Origin: Rhodoblastus sp964425315
Lineage (GTDB): Bacteria; Pseudomonadota; Alphaproteobacteria; Rhizobiales; Beijerinckiaceae
Assembly: GCA_964425315.1 (NCBI GenBank)
Contig: CAYRNB010000002.1
Span: 1-64,000 of the forward strand
DNA length: 64,000 nucleotides
Direction of reading: 5' to 3'
The notes under the pieces are model-generated. The model had not been told where the DNA came from, did no database searches, and saw only the letters and a list, made by a program, of their open reading frames with translations. A program made the position numbers and the translations under genes. Of the stretch, positions 46,444 to 54,574 are shown piece by piece. Positions within the stretch are counted from its first letter, which is position 1. Every line of letters begins with the position of its first letter.

Positions 46444-46950
46444 ATGCGGCTATATGCAGTCTTCCTTCCGCCCAATCAGGCGCCGCTGGCCGCCGCCGAT
46501 AAAGCAGAGCTGGTGCCGCAGGGATTTAGTTGGGGGGCTTTCCTGCTCACGCCGTTCTGGGCGATGCGGCAAAGGCTGTGGCTTGCCTTCGCGCTTTGGC
46601 TGTTTTGGGTTTTTGTGGTCGCCTGCGCCGCCTTTTTCGGCCATTTGAGAGTGAATTTGGTCGTTTCGATTTATGCGCTCGGAGCCCTCGCCTTTGGGTT
46701 TGAGGCCGACCGGTTCCACGAAGCGCGCCTCGCCCGATCCGGATTTCTATTGCAAGGGCTGGCGCTTGGCAGGTCACTTGCAGAAGCTGAGCGCTTCTAT
46801 TTCAGGCGTCGCCCTAAATTCGGAGGCAAACCGCCCCCCTTTGGCGCGCAAATGGCGCGCGCGCCTGTCGACCCCGGCGACTCGCCGAAAGCGACCACGG
46901 GCGAAGCTGACTTCCTCGGCTTATTTCCCCCCCGGGAGACGGGAAATTGA
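46444..46950 (+). CDS. DUF2628 membrane protein in the his operon
   Basis: A 168-residue protein starting MRLYAVFLPPN, with two hydrophobic helices (about 48-68 and 72-90) flanking a short basic loop. The WGAFLLTPFWAMRQRLWLAF segment is the DUF2628 signature. The C-terminal third is polar and Pro-rich. It sits between hisB and hisH, and its stop overlaps the hisH TTG start (TTGA). Function is unknown; it may be a passenger gene that keeps this place in Hyphomicrobiales. Confidence 0.85.
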   Translation: MRLYAVFLPPNQAPLAAADKAELVPQGFSWGAFLLTPFWAMRQRLWLAFALWLFWVFVVACAAFFGHLRVNLVVSIYALGALAFGFEADRFHEARLARSGFLLQGLALGRSLAEAERFYFRRRPKFGGKPPPFGAQMARAPVDPGDSPKATTGEADFLGLFPPRETGN

Positions 46951-47597
46951 GCGTCGCCATCATCGATTATGGCTCAGGCAATCTGCATTCCGCGGCAAAA
47001 GCGTTCGAACGGGCCGCTCGTGAAGCCGCGCTGGCGACGCCAATCCTTGTCACCAGTGATCCCAATGAGGTCCGGCGCGCCGATCGGGTGGTCTTGCCCG
47101 GCGTGGGCGCTTTTGCTGATTGTCGGCGCGGTCTGCTCGCGATGAACGGCATGGTGGAAGCCATGACCGAAGCGGTGGAAAAGCGCGGCGCGCCCTTTCT
47201 CGGCATATGCGTCGGGATGCAATTACTGGCCGAACGCGGGCTTGAGCACGGCGTGACGCCGGGCCTTGGATGGATCGCCGGAGAGGTTGCGCCGATCGAA
47301 CCCAAAGATCCGAACCTGAAAATTCCGCATATGGGATGGAATAATCTCTCTTTGACTCGTCCGCACGCCGTGTTGCAAGACATTCCGACCGGGGACGAAG
47401 GACTTCACGCCTATTTCGTCCATTCTTACCATCTTCGGGTCGCCAACCCCGACGATCTGGTGGCTACGACCGATTATGGCTCGGCTTTGACGGCCATCGT
47501 CGGACGCGACACGATCGTCGGCGTCCAGTTTCACCCTGAAAAGAGCCAGAAATTGGGTTTGCGACTTATTTCCAACTTTCTGCGGTGGCGTCCGTGA
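46947..47597 (+). CDS. hisH: Imidazole glycerol phosphate synthase subunit HisH
   Basis: A 216-residue glutaminase giving ammonia to HisF. The Cys nucleophile is in FLGICVGMQLLAERG (about 89), the His-Glu pair in GVQFHPEKSQKLG (about 195-197), and YFVHSYHL is the family segment. The likely start is TTG overlapping the DUF2628 stop codon, with GGGAGACGGGAAA upstream. It overlaps hisA by four bases. Confidence 0.95.
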   Translation: MSVAIIDYGSGNLHSAAKAFERAAREAALATPILVTSDPNEVRRADRVVLPGVGAFADCRRGLLAMNGMVEAMTEAVEKRGAPFLGICVGMQLLAERGLEHGVTPGLGWIAGEVAPIEPKDPNLKIPHMGWNNLSLTRPHAVLQDIPTGDEGLHAYFVHSYHLRVANPDDLVATTDYGSALTAIVGRDTIVGVQFHPEKSQKLGLRLISNFLRWRP

Positions 47598-48337
47598 TTC
47601 TCTTTCCGGCGATCGATCTAAAGGGCGGCCAATGCGTTCGTCTTGTGCGCGGCGATATGGCGCAGGCGACCGTTTTCAACGACGATCCCGCCGCGCAGGC
47701 GTTGATTTTCGAAGGGCAGGGCTTTGAATACCTTCATTTGGTCGATCTTGACGGCGCATTTGCTGGCAAGTCGATGAACGCCGGCGCGGTCGAAGCCATT
47801 CTTGCCGCCCTGACCCGAATGCCTGCGCAACTCGGCGGGGGCATACGCGACATGAACGCCATCGAAGCCTGGCTCGGCAAAGGCATAGAGCGCGTCATCA
47901 TCGGCACCGCAGCCGTGCGCGATCCCGTTCTCGTCCGAGAAGCGGCGCGGCGTTATCCCGGGCAGATCGCCGTCGGAATTGATGCGCGCGATGGGAAAGT
48001 GGCTGTGGACGGATGGGCCAAATCGTCGGAACTGACGGCGATCGAACTCGGCAGGCGTTTTGAAGACGCGGGGGTAGCGGCGATCATTTACACCGATATA
48101 TCGCGCGACGGCATATTGAAGGGACTGAATATCGAGGCGACCCTCGCCCTCGCCGAAGCCCTTTCTATTCCCGTCATCGCGTCGGGCGGTCTCGCTTCCA
48201 TCGCAGATATTGAGCGGCTACTGCAACCCGATTGCGCCCGGCTGGCGGGAGCGATCAGCGGCCGCGCCCTTTATGACGGCCGGCTTGACCCGAAGAAAGC
48301 GCTCGATCTCATCAATGCGAAGCGCGCGGCTTCGTAA
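47594..48337 (+). CDS. hisA: ProFAR isomerase HisA
   Basis: A 247-residue (beta/alpha)8 isomerase opening the ProFAR ring. The first catalytic Asp is in LFPAIDLKGGQCVRL (about 7) and the second in IIYTDISRDGILKGLN (about 130), with the phosphate loops IASGGLAS and AGAISGRALYDG. GTG 47594 overlaps the hisH stop as GTGA; a GTG three codons upstream is an alternative. The order hisH-hisA-hisF is standard. Confidence 0.95.
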   Translation: MILFPAIDLKGGQCVRLVRGDMAQATVFNDDPAAQALIFEGQGFEYLHLVDLDGAFAGKSMNAGAVEAILAALTRMPAQLGGGIRDMNAIEAWLGKGIERVIIGTAAVRDPVLVREAARRYPGQIAVGIDARDGKVAVDGWAKSSELTAIELGRRFEDAGVAAIIYTDISRDGILKGLNIEATLALAEALSIPVIASGGLASIADIERLLQPDCARLAGAISGRALYDGRLDPKKALDLINAKRAAS

Positions 48338-48363
48338 GTGAATATAGGACCCGGGAGAATGTA

Positions 48364-49134
48364 TTGCTGAAGACGCGCGTAATTCCTTGCCTTGACGTCA
48401 AGGACGGACGGGTGGTCAAGGGCGTCAATTTCGTCAATTTGCGCGACGCTGGCGATCCCGTCGAATGCGCCATAGCCTATGACGCGGCCGGCGCCGACGA
48501 ATTGTGCTTTCTCGATATCACAGCCAGCCATGAAGAGCGGGGCCTGCTGCTCGACGTGGTGCGTCGCACGGCGGAGGTCTGTTTCATGCCCCTCACGGTT
48601 GGCGGCGGCGTTCGCACGCTCGACGACATACGCAATTTACTGCTAGCGGGCGCTGATAAGGCGTCGATCATGACCGCGGCGGTCCACGATCGCAATTTCG
48701 TCCGGCGGGGAGCGGAAAAATTCGGCAGTCAATGCATTGTTGTGGCGATCGACGCCAAAGCCGTCGCTGCCGGTCGCTGGGAGATTTTCACCCATGGCGG
48801 ACGACGCCCGACCGGCATTGACGCAATCGCCTATGCTAAAGAGGTCACAGAGTTGGGCGCCGGCGAAATTCTTTTGACCTCTATGGATCGCGACGGGGCC
48901 AAATCAGGCTTCGACATAGAATTAACCAGAGCGATCGCAGATGCGGTATCCATTCCCGTCATCGCCTCAGGTGGAGTTGGAACTCTCGACCATCTGGTCG
49001 AAGGCGTGCGCGACGGCCACGCCAGCGCCGTTCTCGCCGCTTCCATCTTTCATTTTGGCGAATATAGCATCGGTGAAGCCAAAGCCTATATGGCCAAGGC
49101 CGGCCTACCCGTGCGTCTCGATCCGGCCGCCTGA
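48364..49134 (+). CDS. hisF: Imidazole glycerol phosphate synthase subunit HisF
   Basis: A 256-residue TIM-barrel cyclase. The catalytic aspartates are in VIPCLDVKDGRVVKG (Asp-11) and LLTSMDRDGAKSGFD (about 133), and GADKASIMTAAV and VIASGGVG form the phosphate sites. TTG 48364 has GGGAGA upstream; the nearby ATG at 48359 is out of frame. hisE follows after 18 bp. Confidence 0.96.
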   Translation: MLKTRVIPCLDVKDGRVVKGVNFVNLRDAGDPVECAIAYDAAGADELCFLDITASHEERGLLLDVVRRTAEVCFMPLTVGGGVRTLDDIRNLLLAGADKASIMTAAVHDRNFVRRGAEKFGSQCIVVAIDAKAVAAGRWEIFTHGGRRPTGIDAIAYAKEVTELGAGEILLTSMDRDGAKSGFDIELTRAIADAVSIPVIASGGVGTLDHLVEGVRDGHASAVLAASIFHFGEYSIGEAKAYMAKAGLPVRLDPAA

Positions 49135-49152
49135 TGAACGGAAGCTCGTTCG

Positions 49153-49476
49153 ATGACTGAACCATTCACTCTCGACTCGCTCGCGAGGCTCATCGCCCAG
49201 CGCGCCGGCGCCTTGGCCGATGAATCCTATACGCGCAGCCTGCTCGATTCCGGAACGGAGCGAATCGCCAAGAAATTCGGCGAAGAAGCCTTCGAGGCGG
49301 CCATAGCCGCAGTAGCGCGAGATCGCAGCGGTTTGAAAATGGAAGCCGCCGATCTGCTTTATCATCTATTGGTCTTGCTTCAAGATGGCGGCGTTCCGTT
49401 GCAGGATGTCATCGACGAGTTGGCCCGGCGGACGCAGCAGTCGGGCCTTCAGGAAAAAGCCTCCCGTCCGCAATAG
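49153..49476 (+). CDS. hisE: Phosphoribosyl-ATP pyrophosphatase
   Basis: A 107-residue MazG-like enzyme for the second step of histidine synthesis, separate from HisI. The metal-binding helix is IAKKFGEEAFEAAIAAVARD (about 36-55) followed by EAADLLYHLLVLLQDGGV. The hisI gene is not nearby. coaA follows after 27 bp. Confidence 0.95.
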   Translation: MTEPFTLDSLARLIAQRAGALADESYTRSLLDSGTERIAKKFGEEAFEAAIAAVARDRSGLKMEAADLLYHLLVLLQDGGVPLQDVIDELARRTQQSGLQEKASRPQ

Positions 49477-49503
49477 GGAGCCCAACGGGTCTCGGAGACG
49501 CCC

Positions 49504-50493
49504 TTGGTTGAGCCTGTTCGGCAATTGGGTAGCGACCCCGCAAGCGATGCGGCCGAAATAAGCCTCTCGCCCTTTCGGCATTTTACGCGTGACGAATGGG
49601 CGCAATTGCGGGCCGACACGCCGCTAACCCTGTCCGTCGAAGACCTTAAGCGACTTCAATCAATAAACGATCCCATATCGTTGGAAGAAGTTATCGCCAT
49701 CTACTTGCCGCTTTCACGGCTTCTCGCGCTTTACGTCGCCGCGACTCAGGGGTTATTCAAGGCGACACAACGATTCCTTGGCGCGGTCGACGGAAAGGTG
49801 CCCTATATTATTGGCGTCGCCGGCTCGGTCGCGGTCGGCAAGTCCACCACTGCACGCGTTCTTCAGGCTCTGCTATCGCGCTGGCCCAATACACCGAAGG
49901 TAGACCTCGTAACAACCGACGGTTTTCTGCTGCCCAACGCTCAGCTTGAGCGAGACGATTTGATGGATCGCAAGGGATTCCCGGAAAGCTATGATAGCGC
50001 CCGACTCTTGCGCTTTTTGTCCGACGTCAAGGCGGGACGCGGCCATGTCGAAGCCCCTATCTATTCCCATCTGACCTATGACGTTATCCCGGACGAGACA
50101 ATCAGCGTCGATCGTCCGGACATTCTCATTGTCGAAGGCGTCAATGTGCTGCTGCCCAGCCGCTTGCCGCGCGATGGAAAGGAAACCTCGTTCATCTCGG
50201 ATTTCTTTGATTTTTCCGTCTATCTTCATGCCGACGAAGATCAGTTAGAAAAATGGTATGTGTCGCGATTCATGCGGCTGCGGTCGACGACCTTTCGCGA
50301 TCCACGGTCCTATTTCAGGAAATTTGCCGAAATCTCCGATGCGGAGGCGGAAGAAGCCGCCCGCAGCATTTGGAAGCGCATAAACTTGCGTAATCTGCAC
50401 GAAAATATCCTGCCCACCCGGGCGCGCGCCAGTTTGATTCTAACCAAAGGTTCGAGCCATCGAATCGAGCAAGTGGCTTTGCGCAAATTGTGA
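49504..50493 (+). CDS. coaA: Type I pantothenate kinase
   Basis: A 329-residue kinase for the first step of coenzyme A synthesis. Walker A is IIGVAGSVAVGKSTTARVLQ (about 102-119), followed by DLVTTDGFLLPNAQLE and RKGFPESYD, with ILIVEGVNVL later. TTG 49504 is the start, with GGAG seven bases upstream. hisE-coaA adjacency is a common rhizobial order. It converges on the DUF2794 gene. Confidence 0.95.
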   Translation: MVEPVRQLGSDPASDAAEISLSPFRHFTRDEWAQLRADTPLTLSVEDLKRLQSINDPISLEEVIAIYLPLSRLLALYVAATQGLFKATQRFLGAVDGKVPYIIGVAGSVAVGKSTTARVLQALLSRWPNTPKVDLVTTDGFLLPNAQLERDDLMDRKGFPESYDSARLLRFLSDVKAGRGHVEAPIYSHLTYDVIPDETISVDRPDILIVEGVNVLLPSRLPRDGKETSFISDFFDFSVYLHADEDQLEKWYVSRFMRLRSTTFRDPRSYFRKFAEISDAEAEEAARSIWKRINLRNLHENILPTRARASLILTKGSSHRIEQVALRKL

Positions 50494-50499
50494 CAGGCG

Positions 50500-50928
50500 T
50501 CACAACGATATGAGTTTGGGCGTCTTCTCGAGCGCTGCCAGGAGTCGCAGCAAATCTGAGCCACGTTTCATGATCAGGCCCGATTGCATAACGATCAGAT
50601 AGACTCCTTGTCGCCGCGCTGCTTTTGGCTCCTTTACGATTTGATAATATGCGAGTTCGCCATTTCGCCGAAAAATTGAGAATATGGCGCGCGTCGGCGA
50701 GAAATCGACCGCATAGTCCCGCCATAAGCCTTTTGCGACCATACGACCGTAAAGATTGAAGATCGCTTGCAGTTCGCACCGGTCAAAGCCAACCACGTTT
50801 CCCGACAGAACCTGTTCCGCCCGAGGTGGCGGCAAGCGCAGTATCTGAAGATCCGGATTGGCTCGATCGTCGTTCAAGCGCCAAACTTCGCTCGCAAAGG
50901 TTCGAAGCGGATGATGGCGCGGTTCCAT
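50500..50928 (-). CDS. DUF2794 family protein
   Basis: An about 142-residue protein with the DUF2794 core VVGFDRCELQAIFNLYGRMV then KGLWRDYAVDFSPTRAIFSI and the ending LIMKRGSDLLRLLAALEKTP. The family is conserved in alphaproteobacteria and has no known function. No membrane segment. The start is uncertain: ATG 50928 gives the usual length, but a TTG at 50985 in the same frame would add 19 residues. It ends six bases from the coaA stop codon. Confidence 0.85.
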   Translation of the reverse strand: MEPRHHPLRTFASEVWRLNDDRANPDLQILRLPPPRAEQVLSGNVVGFDRCELQAIFNLYGRMVAKGLWRDYAVDFSPTRAIFSIFRRNGELAYYQIVKEPKAARRQGVYLIVMQSGLIMKRGSDLLRLLAALEKTPKLISL

Positions 50929-51169
50929 TTCCAGCGCAAGCGCTGAAAGTTGCGGGCGCGTCACGAGGCCGTCGCGCTGTTGCAAGCATTTTTTATTGGA
51001 GACTCAAATCGATAAGCCACATTTCCGCCTCTATGCCGCCCTTTGTCTGCTCAAGTGACGTTTCAAAAAGACTCGCGTCGGAGGCTTCCGCACCGGTTCC
51101 GGCCGTGTTGACTAAGCCCCCCAGCCTGCACGGCTTTTCTGGGAGTAAATGCGCGAACCTCTTGACCTT

Positions 51170-51197
51170 GAGCCGATCGGAATCTTCCGATCGGCTC
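51170..51197. repeat. Perfect 28-bp palindrome upstream of htpG
   Basis: GAGCCGATCGGAA is followed by two bases and its exact complement TTCCGATCGGCTC. No T-run lies on either side, so it is not an obvious terminator. It stands 135 bp upstream of the htpG -35 box. It could be an operator or a dispersed palindromic element. Confidence 0.7.
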
Positions 51198-51331
51198 ATT
51201 CGCGCTATAGGCGTGTATCTCTTGCATTTTCCCGCATAGCCGGCGAAATCCGGGGTTAAAAACGCTTTCGCATCGAAGATGCGAAGATCGGATGATTGCC
51301 GGTCGAAACAAAATCCTTCATATCGCTCCAC

Positions 51332-51360
51332 CTTGAAAGGCAAAGTCCGCGCCGCAATAT
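51332..51360 (+). promoter_or_regulatory. Candidate heat-shock (RpoH) promoter of htpG
   Basis: CTTGAAA (51332-51338), 13 bp and CCGCAATAT (51352-51360) match the sigma-32 pattern well in the -35 box and fairly in the -10 box. The predicted start near 51367 is about 50 bases upstream of htpG, a known RpoH-class gene. Confidence 0.6.
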
Positions 51361-51417
51361 TGCGACCCGAATCCGAATTCGACCGACAAGAACCATAGAA
51401 GGGCAAGGGTGAAGGAA

Positions 51418-53310
51418 ATGGACGGCGAAGCTGAGGCAATGACGGGCGAACGGCATGTTTTTCAAGCCGATGTGGCGCGCCTGCTGCACCTCATGGTGCA
51501 CTCGATTTATTCCGATCGCGATATTTTCTTGCGTGAATTGATCTCGAACGCCGCGGATGCCTGCGAGAAATTGCGCTACGAAGCAAATGGCGATCCCAAC
51601 CTTATCAGTGATGGCGCGCCTTTCGGCATCCGCGTCGCCCTCGATCCCGACGCCGGGACTTTGAGCATCGAAGACAATGGGATCGGCATGTCGAGGAGTG
51701 ATCTCGCCGTCGCTTTGGGAACAATTGCTAATTCGGGAACACGCGCTTTCCTCGAGAAAATACAGGGACCAGAAAATGTCGCGGCGGAGTTGATCGGTCA
51801 GTTCGGCATCGGCTTCTATTCAGCATTCATGGTGGCGGACCAAGTGGTCGTCGAGACTCGACGCGCTGGCGAAAATCATGCCTGGCGTTGGAGTTCCGAC
51901 GGCAAAGGCGACTATGAAATTGCTTCCTTAGACGTGGAGCGCGCGCCCCTGCATGGTTCGCGCGTCATTTTGCATCTAAACGCGGAATCGAAAGGCTATC
52001 TGGAGGCGCGCAAGGTCGAATCGATCATTAGCGAGCATTCGAGCGCAGTCGCCACACCGATTGATTTGATCGAAAAACCCGGAGCTGAGCCGAAGCGGGT
52101 CAGCGAAGGCGCCGCGCTCTGGGCAAAAAACAAGAATGAAGTTACGCAGGATCAATACAAGGACTTTTACCAAGATCTTGCCGGTCAATTCGACGAACCC
52201 GCCTTAACTGTGCATTGGCGCGCTGAAGGGAGGGCGGAATATTCCGTCTTGGCCTTCGTACCGGGATCACGCCCGTTTGATTTATTCGATCCAGCGCGAA
52301 AAAATCGATCTAAACTTTATTCACGCCGCGTCCTGATCGCCCGAGATGCCGATATCCTTCCTGGCTATCTCCGGTTCATCCGTCTCGTGGTTGATTCGCC
52401 AGATCTGCCGCTCAATGTTTCTCGCGAAATGGTGCAGCAGAGCCACCTCTTCACGGCAATCAGGAAAGGGGTCGCCAATCGGTTATTGCAGGAAATCACG
52501 AAATTGTCTGAGACGGACGCCGAAAAATTCGGAGAAATATGGAATAACTTCGGCGCCGTATTGAAAGAGGGCCTCTATGAGGACCCGGAACGGCGCGACA
52601 TCCTGCTCAAAATGGCGCGTTTTTCCACAACTGCGGAAAACAAGGCAAAACGATCGCTAGCCGAATATGTCGCCGCGATGCGGCCCAACCAGACCGCCAT
52701 CTATTATCTTGTCGGCGAAGGAGCTGAGCGCATTGCCGCAAGTCCGCAGCTTGAAGGTTTTCGCGCCCGAGGCGTGGAAGTTTTACTGTTGTCTGATCCC
52801 GTTGATGCGTTCTGGGTCCAGACTGCTGTCGGTTACGATGGCAAGCCGTTCAAGTCGGCGACCCAAGGCGCCGCCGATATCAAATCCATCGACTTCATCG
52901 AGGGTCATAATCCTGAGCCGCAAAACGCGGCGGCGGCCGCGGTTTTTGTCGCTCTCGCCAAACAAACGTTGGAGGCTGTCGTCGAGGACGTTCGTGTTTC
53001 GGACCGTCTTTTGGAAAGCCCGGCGTGTCTTGTCGCGCCGGAATTCGGCCCCGACCTGCGTTTGCAGCAAATTCTCGCCTCGCATGGCCAAGTTCCGGGA
53101 GGCTTGAAACCGATCCTGGAAATCAATCCTTCTCATCCTCTGGTAATGGCGCTCGAATCGCAAGCCACAACGGACGACAAAGGGCTTCTCGATGACGCCA
53201 TCTGGCTTCTTTTCGATGAAGCGAGGATGATGGACGGCGAAGCACCGCAAAACGCCGGCGATTTTGCCGCACGGCTTACGCGTGTGCTTGGCAAGGCGCT
53301 GGGAGTTTGA
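51418..53310 (+). CDS. htpG: Molecular chaperone HtpG (Hsp90)
   Basis: A 630-residue Hsp90. The GHKL ATPase domain has LRELISNAADACEKLRYEA (about 35-53), SIEDNGIGMSRSDL (about 80) and QFGIGFYSAFMVADQV (about 122-137). The middle domain has LYSRRVLIARDADILPGYLR and VSREMVQQS with the catalytic Arg region; the C-terminal dimer domain ends the protein without MEEVD, as in bacteria. A GTG at 51409 is an alternative start. It overlaps prmC by four bases. Confidence 0.95.
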   Translation: MDGEAEAMTGERHVFQADVARLLHLMVHSIYSDRDIFLRELISNAADACEKLRYEANGDPNLISDGAPFGIRVALDPDAGTLSIEDNGIGMSRSDLAVALGTIANSGTRAFLEKIQGPENVAAELIGQFGIGFYSAFMVADQVVVETRRAGENHAWRWSSDGKGDYEIASLDVERAPLHGSRVILHLNAESKGYLEARKVESIISEHSSAVATPIDLIEKPGAEPKRVSEGAALWAKNKNEVTQDQYKDFYQDLAGQFDEPALTVHWRAEGRAEYSVLAFVPGSRPFDLFDPARKNRSKLYSRRVLIARDADILPGYLRFIRLVVDSPDLPLNVSREMVQQSHLFTAIRKGVANRLLQEITKLSETDAEKFGEIWNNFGAVLKEGLYEDPERRDILLKMARFSTTAENKAKRSLAEYVAAMRPNQTAIYYLVGEGAERIAASPQLEGFRARGVEVLLLSDPVDAFWVQTAVGYDGKPFKSATQGAADIKSIDFIEGHNPEPQNAAAAAVFVALAKQTLEAVVEDVRVSDRLLESPACLVAPEFGPDLRLQQILASHGQVPGGLKPILEINPSHPLVMALESQATTDDKGLLDDAIWLLFDEARMMDGEAPQNAGDFAARLTRVLGKALGV

Positions 53311-54194
53311 ACCTGGGTGACGCATTGCTCACTTTCACGGCGGCCGAAACTTTGGCCCAGACGCGGAGAAAGCTGACGGAGGCGCTCGCGGCTGCGGGAA
53401 AAGAGCCCGCAACGCTCGAATCTCGTCTTTTGCTCGAAGAAGCAACTGGCCTCACATCGCTCCAGCTCCTGTCTCAGAGCGAGACGCGTCTGAGCAAAGA
53501 CGCTGCGGCTGCGCTGCGTCAACTTGCCGCACGACGTTGCGCCGGCGAACCCCTGAGCCGCATCCTCGGGCATAGCGCCTTCTATGGTCTGAGCCTCGGT
53601 ATCAGCCCGGATGTGCTCGACCCTCGCTCGGACACCGAGACCCTGGTCGATGCGGCGCTCTGCCTGCTCGAAGAAAAAAAATTCACCGGCCCACGTATTC
53701 TCGATCTGGGAACCGGCTCGGGGGCCATATTGTGCGCGCTGCTCGACGCGCGCCCGGACGCTTTTGGCGTCGGCCTCGACATCTCGCCGGCCGCCTGCGC
53801 CATGGCGCGTCAAAATCTTTCAAATTGTGGGCTTTCTCAACGGTCCGCGGTTGTTTGCGGCGATTGGACGCAAGCCGTCCGCGGTCAATTCGATCTGATC
53901 GTCTCCAACCCTCCCTACATAGCCGAGTGGGAGGTGATGACGTTGGAGCGCGAGGTAGTTGCTTTCGACCCCATCCTGGCCCTCTCCGGAGGAGCCGACG
54001 GCCTCGACGCATATCGGCGGATAGCTCGCGATCTCGGCCATTTGGTGCGACGCGGGAGCATCGCCTGTTTCGAAATCGGCTGGCGCCAAGCTGCCGACGT
54101 CACTCACATTCTATCCGAAACGGGCTTGGGCGGCGCCCAAAAATTTCAGGACTGTGGGTTGCGGGATCGAGTCGTTGCAATTGAGGCGCTATAA
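53307..54194 (+). CDS. prmC: Peptide chain release factor N5-glutamine methyltransferase
   Basis: A 295-residue SAM enzyme methylating the GGQ glutamine of RF1/RF2. The signature NPPY is in FDLIVSNPPYIAEWEV (about 203-206), with motif I RILDLGTGSGAILCALLDAR (about 129-148) and the N-terminal helical bundle with RRCAGEPLSRILGHSAFYGL. TTG 53307 overlaps the htpG stop codon; a TTG at 53322 is an alternative. In relatives prfA usually precedes it; here htpG does. Confidence 0.93.
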   Translation: MNLGDALLTFTAAETLAQTRRKLTEALAAAGKEPATLESRLLLEEATGLTSLQLLSQSETRLSKDAAAALRQLAARRCAGEPLSRILGHSAFYGLSLGISPDVLDPRSDTETLVDAALCLLEEKKFTGPRILDLGTGSGAILCALLDARPDAFGVGLDISPAACAMARQNLSNCGLSQRSAVVCGDWTQAVRGQFDLIVSNPPYIAEWEVMTLEREVVAFDPILALSGGADGLDAYRRIARDLGHLVRRGSIACFEIGWRQAADVTHILSETGLGGAQKFQDCGLRDRVVAIEAL

Positions 54195-54574
54195 GTCCGC
54201 ACTTGGTTGCCTTCTCGCGCTTTTCCGCGAGTTTGCGCTTGGCTTGACAAAAAAAACCGTCTATTCTAGGTCTCAGCAAATAGCTGGTTGCGCTTCATTT
54301 CATCGCAGCATGGTTGGGGGCCAAGCGGTTTCGCTTGCGGCGGCGTCGTCAGGCGACGTGACTCCAAACCCGAAGAAGAGCGACTTGGCGCGATTCGCTC
54401 GTTCCCGCAATGTTACTGTCTGACGGAAGACGAGCCAGCGGGAAGATCGTAAACATAGTCGGTAAGCCGAAAAGGCTAAGATTGCCGCGCCATGGTCATT
54501 CGCAGAAGGCATGAATGCCGCCATGTGTCGGCGACCTCGGTCGCCGGCGGTTCAACATCTTTCAGGGATTGTCG
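54195..54574 (+). other. Hairpin-rich leader upstream of the DUF4167 gene
   Basis: This 380-bp gap holds a promoter-like pair (54243-54271) and then a series of perfect short stems: CAAGCG/CGCTTG (54322-54337), CGTCG/CGACG (54344-54358), GAGCGA/TCGCTC (54378-54400), TTCCCGC/GCGGGAA (54402-54444) and CGGCGACC/GGTCGCCG (54529-54546). I recognise no known RNA family. A long structured leader or a separate small RNA is plausible. A 6-bp stem near 54214-54231 may end the prmC transcript. Confidence 0.45.
54243..54271 (+). promoter_or_regulatory. Candidate promoter for the DUF4167 gene leader
   Basis: CTTGAC (54243-54248), exactly 17 bp and CTAGGT (54266-54271) fit the alphaproteobacterial pattern CTTGAC-N17-CTATAT with a full -35 and a partial -10 match. 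It is 300 bases upstream of the DUF4167 start codon. Confidence 0.5.

Larger units (their letters stand above)
50929..51417. other. Intergenic region between DUF2794 gene and htpG
   Basis: Nearly 490 bp lie between these divergent genes. The htpG side holds an RpoH-like promoter (51332-51360), and a perfect 28-bp palindrome lies at 51170-51197. A minus-strand frame of 148 codons (50993-51439) crosses this promoter and its predicted product resembles no family I know, so it is not called as a gene. No RNA gene was recognised. Confidence 0.5.

Noticed and set aside
50993..51439. Minus-strand 148-codon frame before htpG
   Set aside because: It crosses the probable htpG promoter and start, and a palindrome is inside it; there is no good ribosome-binding site or known relative. 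Not fully excluded as a shorter gene.
54195..54574. tmRNA or RNase P RNA in the gap before the DUF4167 gene
   Set aside because: No tag-coding segment, tRNA-like ends or conserved RNase P core sequences were found.
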